64,000 nt of DNA from Neoechinorhynchus agilis. Taxonomy: Eukaryota > Acanthocephala. Positions 51,120 to 61,504 of this stretch are shown here, one piece after another. Position 1 is the first letter of the stretch. The number at the start of each line of letters is the position of its first letter. Position numbers and translations under genes: made by a program. Location: NCBI GenBank assembly GCA_051530055.1, contig CM121342.1:14942001-15006000 (forward strand), given 5' to 3'. The notes below the pieces were generated by a model. It ran no database searches. It worked only from the letters and a program-made list of their open reading frames with translations, and was not told the origin of the DNA.

Positions 51120-54100
51120 CGGTTAGAAATGATCAGATTAAGGATCGCGGAGGGATGATTATGGGTATTGATGAGGAGGTAGGTGGTTGGGGGTTAGTGT
51201 GATACGGAGTTTCTTGTAAATCCTGCCGTAATTACAGCTAAACATCAGTTAGGTGGTTGTAAGCTCCAAGGGAGTTTCGGCGAGAGTGAGTTTGCTGGAT
51301 CTAACCTGGCAGATTTTTCGAAGAGAGGGATCATTGGTTCAAAACCCAAATATCCTAAATTACCACGATTACAAGATGATTTTATAATTCGTATAAAAAA
51401 GAAGCTTTGAAAACTTTCACGATTGAAGCAATTACTCTAAGCTACTTTAAAGATTTTCTTCGCCCAAAAAAGTTACAAAACTCCAGAGATTTTCAAATAA
51501 AGAAATTACTCCAAACCAAATTTCGTACAATGATATCGTTCTTTGCGACAGATGGTAAAAAAGTGTTTTGTGAGTTACTTCATTCTATGGGGGTGGAATT
51601 CCAGGATATATCAAGGAAGGTTAACTTTCTAATGTATAACCCGCCGTTAAATCTAACTAAGGAGGATTTTGATGAAATTGAACGGGAAAAGGGTTTCGCT
51701 CCAAACAAATATTTATAGGTGAAGGTTAGTCAGATCCCATTTGCTATTCCTTGTTCGGCGTCGGTGGATGTCGCATGTAATCTGGTTGGTAGATCGATGG
51801 GGCTTATTTCGTTCTGGGTAAGGTTCTCAGAAATTAAGGAAGGGAATATTCATGATTACATTTTAACCCAATGTGGGAAGTGCAGCCAGTAGGGACACAT
51901 ATCCTATCAGTGCGACCGGGAAGATAAATGTGTGCTCTGCGCAGGAAATCATAGGAAAGAAAATTTCAAAAATAAAAAAAATAAATGTGCCAACTGTGGA
52001 GGAGCGCACCCGGCCTATAAGCGATTCTGCCCCTCAGCGGTTGAATATTTTGAATCGGCAAGGAATATTCAGGCTTCAGCTAAGAGGAATAACTTCTCTC
52101 AAAAGAGAGATAGATGCTTCAAAATGAGGAATCAATATCAAATATCGGACAGATATCAAAATGACACTGTAGTTCAAGCGAAAAATACTCTTAGAAATAG
52201 AAAAGCTAAGAGCGGAAAAACAACTTCTAAAAGAAATGTTAGAGAACACGAACGAACTTAAAGGAAAGTTTAAGCACCACTAAGAAATTTGACAGCTGTT
52301 TGGAAGGAAAGTCGGGGATGAACAAGGAAAACAGTTCGTGTCAGGTAAGAGAAAGGGTAAGAGGGGAATAGGATATCCCAAAATGGACTCTCGGCCCAAA
52401 CGAATCAATAGAAATAGTTTTAGCGATAAAAACGATAAAACCGAATGACAGCAACTATAAATATCGTTACATTTAATGCGTCGAGAGCGGCCCAACTAAC
52501 GAGAGCAACTCTTAAACAATTACTGAAATTTGACTTGAAATGTATCTTTTTTCAGGAGACGGGTGATAAACCTATAATGAATTGCGGCGCAAACTTTGAG
52601 TGTTTTATTTTGAAGCCACTTTTCAATCAAAACAGTAACAATATAGGCTTTTCGGGAGGACTCCAAACGTTTATACATAAAGACCTGAAGTCCCAAATGT
52701 TATTTCAAATAAAGTTAGCGGAGTACGCAATTCAGTTCATTAAGATTTAAAATCTATTGTTAGAAAACAGTTCAGATCTTATTATATGCATTATATACAT
52801 TTCCCATAGGAAAGTAGGACTTTTTATTAAGAAAACGATGTCTTGGTTTCTCTTTTAAGCTTCATATATGGTTGCCGCAGATTTTAACTCTAACGGACTA
52901 AGCAGTTTCCGCTCGCATTTTGAGGACTACAATATATTTTCAACAGAGGAACCCTCTTTTCACCATTACACACGAAGGTCGCATTCATATCTAGATGCGC
53001 TGGTAGTAAAAAGGGACATTCCTATAATTTTTTAAGGCCGTTAAACAAACTCAAGTGCAGCCGGTTATGGGGTATGATTTCATTGTGTTCTCCTCCGTCC
53101 TAAAACGGTGAGTAATTTCAATCAATCCATAAAATCTAGTTTGTGGAACGCTAATGTTGTCTCCCTGAATGATTTTAATACGATTTTATCTGAGGCGGCT
53201 TCAACGTGTTGGAAAAAGAAGGTAATGGTGAGAAAGCATATAAGGTGCAAAGAAGCAAATAGGTTGATGAGGCAGGTTATTATTGCGGAACTTCATCAAG
53301 ATATGGAATATGCTAAAGGTCTACGGGGAGAATTTTATAGGCAGCTTTATTGGGATCAAGTTGGTGAGGACAAAAAGAGATTAGAAGGAGTCGTAGGTTT
53401 GTCGAAACAATCCTGGGACCTAGTCCTTCAAAGGAAATTTGTTGATTGGATGCTTAAGGCGGCGAAATGGATAGGTGAAGTCTCTTATCCTGTGGTAGTA
53501 AAACATATTTTATCTAATCACATTTTTAAGATATCTTTTTCGCCATCTGGTGAGTTTCGTGATTGTGAAAAATGGAATTGGGGACTTTCCAATAACGATT
53601 GCTCGGTTTATTGGAGGTATGCTGCTTCCAAAGCCCATAATTCACACGCATGTTCGCCCAAAACCTTCAACGCGGTTGACAAGGAGAATCAAGAATTGTT
53701 TTTAACTAAATTTCGGAGACGAATTGATTTCCATGATCTGTTAAATATTAATATTGTTAAAAAAATTACTCTTCCAAAAGATAAGAAGAAAGTGATCAGT
53801 TCCCCCTCGGATATCAGAATGATATCGATTCAAAACCCCTTAATATCTTTTTTAGAGAAGGTAGTTAATAGAAATCGTTCGGAAATTCTGAACAAGAAAA
53901 AATGCTTTCTTAATTACTTTCACGGTTTTATCGCAGGCAGAGGGGTACACTCTCTCCTGTCAGATCTATATGAAATGAATAATAAATATGGGTTTACGAA
54001 CAAAGTTTTGTTGCAACTGGATCTCAATAAGGCTTTCGATTCATAGATCGTAAGGTGATCTATGAGGCGCTAAAGTATTTTAAAGTACCGAAAAATATTC

Positions 54101-54480
54101 AAGATAAAATTAAAGCCTTGTTAGAGTAAAAGTCCTATTATTTCGACCTTGATCCTGGTCAAACAACGTCCTTCTCTTGAGTGGGTGTTCCCCAAGGGTC
54201 ACCTTTATCTCCCACGCTGTTTGTTTTAACTTTTGTATTCTTATTTCTTTTATAATCCCTCTCAATGATTCAGCTGGCTCCAGGAAAGCCTTAGCTGTTG
54301 CAATTAAAGCTGATGTTAGTTTATCGTCAGTTGGGGTCGCATATTGTACAAGAGTACTGGGGATAAATTTTCCTTCTACTCGTCGCCGAACGTGCTTTAA
54401 TACTTTCTTGAGTAGTCATTTTTATAAACTAAATTCTTTGATTCGGTGAGCTCCCCGTATTGGGGTAGCTGATAAAAGCC
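51120..54480 (+). mobile_element. LINE family B: CCHC ORF1, APE endonuclease and reverse transcriptase
   Basis: Order on the plus strand: an ORF1 frame (51407-51718), CCHC zinc knuckles near 51885-52035 (CGKCSQ-stop-GHISYQC, then CVLCAGNH and CANCGGAHPAYKRFC), endonuclease start (INIVTFNASRAAQLTRATLK, 52445) and CIFFQETG, an AP-endonuclease decayed middle, a 312-codon RT frame (53108-54046) ending in LLQLDLNKAFDS (motif A) and GVPQGSPLSPTLFVLTFVF (motif B, about 54180). The YxDD part is lost. It is unlike family A in sequence and composition. The first 220 bp (50900-51120) are unassigned. Confidence 0.8.
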
Positions 54481-55082
54481 TGGTCAGTCCGTTAAAAACC
54501 TATTCCGCAAGAGTTTTATTTTTTTTCGCATCAACTAAATAGCCTCAATTATAGAAAAAATGTTAAGAGCCGTTCGTTATTTCTTTTTGTTTGTTCTTTC
54601 TATAATATCCATGATAAATGTACTTCCCTAAGAAAGTTTTGTTATTTAGCTACAAACTATTCAGCCAGGTGCAGGGAAAGGAAGTCCTGTACCTTTATAG
54701 GCTGTAGAGTATGCTGGAGTATCTCGCAGGAGATATTCTTTTGGTATTTCCATTTTTTGTTATCGTACTCTGGTCTCCTAGGTTCGAGGATCAGCCATAG
54801 GAAGAGATCGGGATGCGATGCAAAAGGAAAATAAGGCAATAATTGAAGGGTATGGACTAGTAACTCATCTCTCAAATACGACGATAGAATCGAGTCTTGT
54901 AAGCGCCTTACCCAAATAAGTAAATAAGATTGAAGCGCCTTACCCAAATAAGTAAATAAGATTGATGTCAGTACGTTTAAATACAAAATTCGAATTATTG
55001 AAACATGCTTGCAATAAATTTTTTAGCATTTGTGTGTTTTTATTCGATGATCTGTCTCGCCGTAGCCCATGATATTAAGTAA
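54481..55082. other. Spacer with a 32-bp tandem duplication
   Basis: No gene is supported. 54901-54932 is exactly repeated at 54933-54964. Confidence 0.6.
54901..54964. repeat. Perfect 32-bp tandem duplication
   Basis: The unit AAGCGCCTTACCCAAATAAG followed by TAAATAAGATTG occurs twice without a mismatch. Confidence 0.95.
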
Positions 55083-55110
55083 CAGAATTACACTTCTTTA
55101 GAAAAACAAT

Positions 55111-57111
55111 TCATTTTTCTAAGTACCATAATTTACTTTTCCGCCGTTCCAAATAACCATATCGCGTGTTAAATATACTTTGAATATTTGTGTTACTAAC
55201 ATCAAGATGAGTTAGTGTTGAGCTTTTCATCAAAGGACGAATATATAGATGTCGAATCGGATTGTTTGAGATATTCAATAACCTGATGTTTTGTAGGTGA
55301 ATAAAGGCGTTGTACGGCAGTTCGTAAAGTTCATTATAAGCAAGATTTAGGAAAATTAAATTATTGAGACTGAAAAACACGTCCAAGGCATCGATGTCCC
55401 TCAACCGATTGTGAGCGAGATCGAGTATTTTCAGTGAGTTGCAATTAATGAACGAATACGGAGTAATTTCCCAAATTTTATTAAATTGAAGGCAAAGAAA
55501 TTGGAGGCGCGGAAACGAGGTAAAGTCCTCATTGTCAATAGTCGATATATCATTTTGACTAATATCCAGGGAGATCCTCTCTTGCCCTTTGATGTATTTG
55601 TCAACGTACCGAATTCTTGTGAGGTTTTTCTTTGTAACCACAGTCACTTTCGTCGATTTCTTTTTATCACTGAATAGAAAATAGGTTTCTAGGGCTTCTC
55701 GAGTAGGAACTGGAATAAATTCTGAGAGGAGAACAAACTCCATGTAAGTGTAATTGATCCTCGCTTTATTCGGAAAGATAAATGTTAGAGGATTATCGCT
55801 CACAATTAAGTGCCAAAATAAGTTTGGAGGCAAGTTAATTATATCCAAGTTTCGGGGTTGATTTGAGGACAGATTGAAATGATCATGAAATTCAACGTCA
55901 CTAAATAAATTCGGAGGTAAACTCACAATGCCATTTTGAGAGATGGAGAAACGTCTTAGTAGAATGTTGTTCTTAAGGATGTTACCGTCTATGCTGGATA
56001 GCTTGTTTCCATCGAGAAACAAGTCGGTGAGGTACCTTAGCAAAGAAAATGCATTTTCGTGGATATACTCAATAATATTAAGTGAGAGATTCAATCGTTC
56101 TAATCTTCTCCACGTTTGAAAATCTGATTTGTAAATAATCATGATTTGGTTTTGGGATAATGACAAAGATTTCACCGAAGTGTCTGTTGCATTATTTCCA
56201 GTAGGAACTGACTCCAATCTTCCATCCAAAATGCCGATATGTGCAAGTCGTGAAATCCACTTTAAATTGCTCAGATTCAAATATAGAGTTGTTCCACCGC
56301 GTACTACAAATTCCCGTAAATTGCAAGAACTAAATTTTTCTTGGAAGATGTATTCTAACTCGGCATCCCACGAAATTTCCAGTACTCTTAATTTTCTAAG
56401 TAGGCCAATACGTTTTAAATCATTTCTTTTCAATATATTACCATGGATTCGAATTTCATTCCATTGTAGATTTTCCCAGAAGTCATTCTTCGGCAAAGTA
56501 AGGCTTTGAATATAGTTGTAAGAAAGATCAATGCGCCTTAATGTTTTCATATTTTCCATTACAATAAGATTTCGATGGTCCAATTTGTTATGGGCAAGAA
56601 TCAAAGATTGCAATCGCGGTAGATGTCTACTGAGAATCCCATTGATCGAGACCAAAGAGTTAAATGTCAAGTCAAGATTAGTTAAATAATAAAATCCTTC
56701 AAATGCGCCCTTTTCAATCTCGTCAAATCCAGCATTTAAAATCCTTAGACTTTTAGCGTGCTTAAATTTGCTTATAATTTGTTTCGTTAATTTTCGGTTC
56801 TGTCCAAAATTATTTTTGCACTGTATCTCAACATATTGAGCATCTTGATAGTTTTCGTCAACTATATCCTTCATTTGTTGAAGGGGCACGCCGTTGATTA
56901 TAATTGCAGGTTGAGGAAGGGGTATCCCCATATCTCGCCTGTCTTTAAACGGAAGTGAACAAAGTTCACCGAATGGATTTGTTGCATTATTAGGTAAACC
57001 AACAAATTTGACTATGGGAACAGAATTCGTATGTCCATTCGAATATCGATCTCCACGGGTTACTGTTGAGACAGTAAATATGAATAGAAGGACTCTAGGA
57101 TTTTTGAGCAT
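55111..57111 (-). CDS. Secreted leucine-rich-repeat protein, copy 2
   Basis: A single-exon gene of 666 codons, nearly identical over its length to the gene at 40.6 kb. Differences concentrate in the signal peptide and the next 20 residues (for example a four-residue deletion in the signal peptide), with about a dozen scattered substitutions in the LRRs, several conservative. The frame is intact in both copies despite divergence, which suggests that both are functional or that duplication is recent. Homology extends to about 57365 upstream and to 55084 downstream, so promoters were copied too. No transmembrane segment. Function unknown beyond an extracellular LRR fold. Confidence 0.9.
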   Translation of the reverse strand: MLKNPRVLLFIFTVSTVTRGDRYSNGHTNSVPIVKFVGLPNNATNPFGELCSLPFKDRRDMGIPLPQPAIIINGVPLQQMKDIVDENYQDAQYVEIQCKNNFGQNRKLTKQIISKFKHAKSLRILNAGFDEIEKGAFEGFYYLTNLDLTFNSLVSINGILSRHLPRLQSLILAHNKLDHRNLIVMENMKTLRRIDLSYNYIQSLTLPKNDFWENLQWNEIRIHGNILKRNDLKRIGLLRKLRVLEISWDAELEYIFQEKFSSCNLREFVVRGGTTLYLNLSNLKWISRLAHIGILDGRLESVPTGNNATDTSVKSLSLSQNQIMIIYKSDFQTWRRLERLNLSLNIIEYIHENAFSLLRYLTDLFLDGNKLSSIDGNILKNNILLRRFSISQNGIVSLPPNLFSDVEFHDHFNLSSNQPRNLDIINLPPNLFWHLIVSDNPLTFIFPNKARINYTYMEFVLLSEFIPVPTREALETYFLFSDKKKSTKVTVVTKKNLTRIRYVDKYIKGQERISLDISQNDISTIDNEDFTSFPRLQFLCLQFNKIWEITPYSFINCNSLKILDLAHNRLRDIDALDVFFSLNNLIFLNLAYNELYELPYNAFIHLQNIRLLNISNNPIRHLYIRPLMKSSTLTHLDVSNTNIQSIFNTRYGYLERRKSKLWYLEK

Positions 57112-57369
57112 TTGCGGATGTGACTCACAAAATTTTCACACCCACGAAATTCTCGGTATTAAAGACTGAAAGTGAGTCTATCCATCGTCATCGCATTCTT
57201 AGCTTTCACTGTAGAGATTGAAAGTAAAAAGTATTCGTTCAAAAGAGCTGCGAAGCACATACTTAAATAGGTTTAATCACGAATAGCGTTTTCAAACGCT
57301 AACACGTTTTCCTTTAGTACCGCTTCAAAGATTTACCCCGTAAACGATGAAGTGTAGCCATCATTGCAG

Positions 57370-58280
57370 GGAAACATTTTAACAAAAAAGTTCTCCAAGA
57401 CTCTTATTTTGACTTTTTCTCTTCATTATATACAAAGAACTAGAACTTGATTCGAAAGCACTTTTCCTTAATATCATTCCGTTGCTGGGTTCTTATTTAA
57501 GCGAGTTATACCGTTGAAAACAGTTGAAAATCCCCGAACTGATCAACTTGCGGTTGATCAAATACGAATCTAGAAAGGCTGAAATCTGCTGGACCTGCTA
57601 TTTTAAACCTTAGAGCCTGGATAGAGCAACCACCTTACTAAAAGATTGTGTAAACTAAGAGGAATACGGATTGTAATCCGAAGGGTGGTGCTCAACCAAA
57701 GGGACGGGTTTACTTCTTCACTGAACCTGTTGTTTTTCTACCTTTGTAGATCGCGCGTGTTTTTTTCGAGACCGTTAATGATTAAAACTGTGAAATATTG
57801 GTCAAAAATACGCATTCACAGTTGAAAAGCTTTCAAACAACCTTTATAAATGCACGATATTTTGCCGAAATATTTCATTTAATAAAACTCCTAAACTGAC
57901 ATGAATAATTCAATCAAGGGCAATCTTAATAACTATTCGTCGACGATTTTATCTAGTCGCTCGCAATTTTTCATCATGGGAATAACTTGTCGGATCCAAA
58001 ACCGAAACGGCTCATATTTCTAACAAACAACACACAAATAATTTCATCTACTGTTTTTATTCAGTGTTGATATATGCAGCACCATTAATTTACAGACGAA
58101 ATTTGTCTTAAAAGAAAAAATGAAGAACGAAAACTTGACATCGTAGGGTAATTAGATATTTTGAACGATCGAACTTCCGATGGGAAAAAAGGTCCATTGA
58201 ATCGGAGATACATCCCGAACACTTTTTCTGAGTCTCATAGCTATTTCTGCGAAGAAAAATAGTTGGATGCCCCTTTTGTG
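57370..58280. other. Intergenic spacer with a decayed repeat
   Basis: AT-rich. 57768-57815 shows ACCGTTAATGATTAAAAC and GTGAAATATTGGT, a decayed module whose outer ACC/GGT stem I remains. No exon seen. Confidence 0.45.
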
Positions 58281-58284
58281 ACCA

Positions 58285-58580
58285 ATCATTTTAATGGCTT
58301 CAAAAATTCTTCGGTGCTTTTTGTTCCGACGGCATAAATTGTCTTAATAACGAGAGCGAGGTTGAAAATTGTGCAGTGACGTATCGAGGCATTTGTATTT
58401 CTTCCTTTTTCGGAGTCCTCACCAATTCACCGACTTCTGGAACTACAAGGGACAAGTTGATCTTATCAATCGTATTCGGGCGAGTGCAGTTCCAAGGAAA
58501 CAGTTTCCTATCGAACTGTTGATGAGCTGTACGATCTTCCCCGTCATCTCTACTCAAACCAACTGGCTTGGACATAATTC
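58285..58580 (-). mobile_element. RLE-type element, short C-terminal fragment
   Basis: The minus strand encodes KPVGLSRDDG, FPWNCTRPNT and PKKEEIQMPRYV, which align in order with the endonuclease region of the 48.8-kb copy (PVGLSRNDG, LPW, TCPNT). The RPDG core is mutated. Confidence 0.6.
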
Positions 58581-58639
58581 TAATTTCAAGGTTTGGCCTT
58601 TTATCACACGGCTAATAATTTTTGGGCACACAGCCCACC

Positions 58640-58815
58640 GACCGAAAGGGGACGAAATACCGCTGAAGGGAGGAAACTCACCGATGAGTCCCGCCTCCTG
58701 GAGGTATCTGAGGATCCGGAGGAAAGTACAAACTCGTGCCGGATGGTTCAGTGCATTGAGTAATTGAATTACTACTCTGAACCAGGTCGGTGGGGTTGTG
58801 TGCCTAAAAAAAATT
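58640..58815 (+). repeat. SINE-like element body, second copy
   Basis: Shares ACCGCTGAAGGGAGGAAACT, GATGAGTCCCGCCTCC, GGAGGTATCTGAG, TACAAACTC and GTGCCTAAAAAA with 15665-15840. A tRNA-like head is not evident upstream, so the copy is truncated or has another head. Confidence 0.6.
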
Positions 58816-59183
58816 AACAGCCGCGTTATAAAAAGGCCACACATTGATATAAGTTACCGGCTGGCCAATTTTTCATAAAAATAGTTATAATTAATCATAT
58901 CAAGAAGATCCTTCGGGATGTAAACATTGGAAGGTCGCGAGGAAACCCAGCCCAATCAGGCATTGTTAAAAATAATTCCTATTACTTTTTTTAGAAATAT
59001 ATTTGAATCCCCGCTTCTGCTTCAAAAAATACATTTAACTTTTATGTTGTTTTAGTTGTTAATTTGCCTAAAACCTAAAGCAGTTTTATTTGTTGATTAA
59101 AGCTGAATTGTGATTGGTCATTTTGCCGCCAGTGCATTTCGTTCTAGAGAGTCCTAATCTTGTCCATAAGATTTTTAACGAAA

Positions 59184-60861
59184 ATGTCAGTTGTGCTGGA
59201 GACAACAATCGGTTGTGTAACAATTGATCTTTACTACCGGGAGCGTCCTATATGCACGTTCAACTTTCTGAAGCTTTGCGAACGTGGATGCTATTATCTG
59301 AGCCGTTTTCATAGTCTACAGCCGAATTTTATAGTCCAAACTGGCCGCCCGTTTAACCCTAAAAATGCCGGTGAAGACGAAACCGGGAAATCCGTGTTCG
59401 GAATGCTTGATCAGGAGTACGGTGACTTCTTTCCAATTGAACGCTCCTCCATCCTAAAACATAATTCTATTGGTACCGTATCGATGGTTAACGATGGAAC
59501 TGATCGTCTAGGATCGCAGTTTCTCATAACCCTCTCGCCGAAATGCGATTACCTCGATAAAAGACACTGTGTTTTTGGAATTGTTTCTGAGGATCCTGAT
59601 AATGTTATTGCCAAATTCAATAACACAGTGCATTTCAATTCAAAGACTAATGAACCTATTCAGGATGTTCGGATTCTTTATACTGTTGTGCTTTATGATC
59701 CGTTTGCCGAAACTGATTCAATTTGGTTGGATTTATTTTGGTATTTAATGTCGGATCATGGACGGTGTAGTAGCAGAGCAGCCAATGTTTCATAAACGTT
59801 TCGCTCTTAAACAAGTTTTAGTAGATTTAATTTCCGGTTCCTCGCTCCTTTTTACTTTTATATTGGAAAGTTGCAATGATATAATCTGTTTGCATCTGGC
59901 GTAAAAATTAAAAGGATTTATTGGTTCCGATATTTTAGCGGCACAATCTTATTAATCTAATCGACTAGAATTTACAACTTTGATAAAGGCACAAGATTGC
60001 GCCGCCGAAATATCGGAATCAATAAATACTTTTAATTTTTACATTAGATGCAAACATGAACATTTCAATCTTCAAACAATGATATAATCAATAAGAAGGT
60101 TAAGTTTTGTAATTCATCATTTAGTGAAAAATAAAGATGCAAGTCTACATCTTAGACTTCCTTTTAATCCGATCGGTTGAATAAATGAAGACAAACAGGC
60201 GAGACTACCTCGCCCTTCACACTTTTCTTATCTGAAAAACATTGCCTCGGAATTAACCGCACTAGATTCGTTAAGTTTTACTGTTGATGATATGATATCG
60301 CATCTAAAGCAATTATCCCGAAAGGGATGTGCACTTGGTGTTGACGAGATTATCAATGAAACTAGTGGTCTTGCCCCTGACGAAATAGAAGAGCTGAAGG
60401 AGGAACGGGAGGCTCGTGCGAGAGCTCACGTCCTCGAAATGGTTGGTGATTTGCCAAGGGCTGATATTGTTCCTCCCGAAAACATATTGTTTGTTTGTCG
60501 ATTGAATCCAGTGACAACTGAAGAGGATTTAAGGATTATCTTTAATCGGTTTGGGACAATAATCACTTGTGATATTGTCCGAGATCAGAAGACCGGTGAC
60601 TCTCTATGTTATGCTTTTGTTGAATTTAGTAAAAAGGAAGAGTGTGAAATGGCCTAAGTCAAAAGTCCTTTTTGTAGTATGGGAGATCTCTTTATTTACA
60701 ACAAGGACGTTTTGCCTTATATGAAAATGGATAATGTGTTAATCGACGATCGTCGTATACATGTGGATTTTTGTCAATCTGTAGCCAGATACAACTTTGA
60801 GAGAAAACGGAGACCTCGGAGAGACGAGTATGTGTGTATCAAACGTTCTAGAGGCGATTAA
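59184..60861 (+). CDS. PPIL4: PPIL4 homologue: cyclophilin-type peptidyl-prolyl isomerase with RRM
   Basis: Exons 59184-59783, 60247-60654 and 60718-60861 total 1152 nt, 383 residues. The ATG at 59184 starts [20 protein letters not shown] as in the family; the reading frame extends further only through a TTG. The cyclophilin domain (residues 1-165) has [29 protein letters not shown] and HCVFGIV. A helical linker with [16 protein letters not shown] precedes the RRM (about 277-355; ILFVCRLNP as RNP2, LCYAFVEF as RNP1, [16 protein letters not shown]). PPIL4 is a nuclear protein linked to spliceosomes and RNA polymerase II. The human protein is about 490 residues and has a longer C-terminus. Both introns lack GT/AG and have inverted-repeat ends; the second is only 63 nt and begins with an in-frame TAA. 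Confidence 0.88.
59784..60246 (+). other. Nonconventional intron with inverted-repeat ends (PPIL4 intron 1)
   Basis: GCC is present at both edges. The 5' end GCCAATGTTTCATAA pairs with the 3' end (reverse complement GGCAATGTTTTTCAGATAA). Excision of 463 nt joins codon 200 to an open frame 15 codons before 60292. A fold-back repeat (59902-60040) lies inside. The protein is weakly conserved here, so this one is less certain than intron 2. Confidence 0.55.
59902..60060. repeat. Inverted dimer of the CCGAAATATCGG module, inside PPIL4 intron 1
   Basis: Left arm 59902-59952 and right arm 59990-60040 are reverse complements (AAAATTAAAAGGATTTATTG versus CAATAAATACTTTTAATTTT). The right copy reads TTGATAA, A, GGC...GCC, CCGAAATATCGG. 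Tail similar to 12630 and 10034 copies. Confidence 0.7.
60655..60717 (+). other. 63-nt nonconventional intron within the PPIL4 RRM
   Basis: Continuity [17 protein letters not shown] (human [17 protein letters not shown]) requires excision of 63 nt beginning TAAGTC and ending TTGCCT. AGTCAAAAGTCC pairs with the other end (reverse complement AGGCAAAACGTCC). TA flanks both sides. No GT-AG choice keeps the frame. Confidence 0.78.
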
Positions 60862-61504
60862 GTCTTGTGACCATTTCGCAGTTGTTCCTGAAGGAATCTG
60901 AACATTTGTGTCATCGGTGTGACATCAAAGATTTGGCTTATTTTGTTAAACTTTTCGCAGCAGTCGTCACTTCTTCAGATATTTCCTTAAAAACATATCA
61001 TACGGCTGTAATTTCGAGACTTTTTCGGAATAATTTTAGTTCAAATAGTGACGTCACGCTAACTAGATTATTGGTTGAATGATTATTCGATCTAAATAAA
61101 ATTCGCTAATAGAACCCAGGAGTAAAACAGCGATTAAAACTCCATTATTTCTACATAAAATACTGATTTCTACGGTGTGATTTGTGAACCTATATCTCTT
61201 TTTTAAATGATGCAATGAAATCATTTTTGCTTATTAGGTCTTACAGGACCTTGAATGATTAAATTTTCGATGCAAAAGGTCAATGCTTTAATTTACGAAT
61301 TTCGCAGCATGACATTTTTCACTTTATAGAGAGCGTTCAAATACCAAATTCCTCGTCATTGCACAATCTAAATCTTTCTTAGACGCAGATCACCTGCATG
61401 ATTTACTCATTGTCGTTTAGAGAATTTCTTAGGCGGAAATGGTGTTCAAACTTCATCTTGGAATATTGTTTAAAATGATCAACTACGACTGATCAATGTT
61501 TTAG
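60862..61504. other. Spacer between PPIL4 and the next gene
   Basis: AT-rich; presumably PPIL4 3' UTR and the upstream region of the next gene. The start codon at 61505 follows TTTTAG, so a 5' exon or trans-splice site could lie here. Nothing else recognised. Confidence 0.4.

Noticed and set aside
55486-56509. Plus-strand open frames (63 and 122 codons) opposite both LRR genes
   Set aside because: They are antisense shadows of the LRR frames; their conservation is explained by the coding strand.
59160-59183. Upstream start extending PPIL4 by eight residues
   Set aside because: It depends on a TTG; the ATG at 59184 gives the canonical cyclophilin start.
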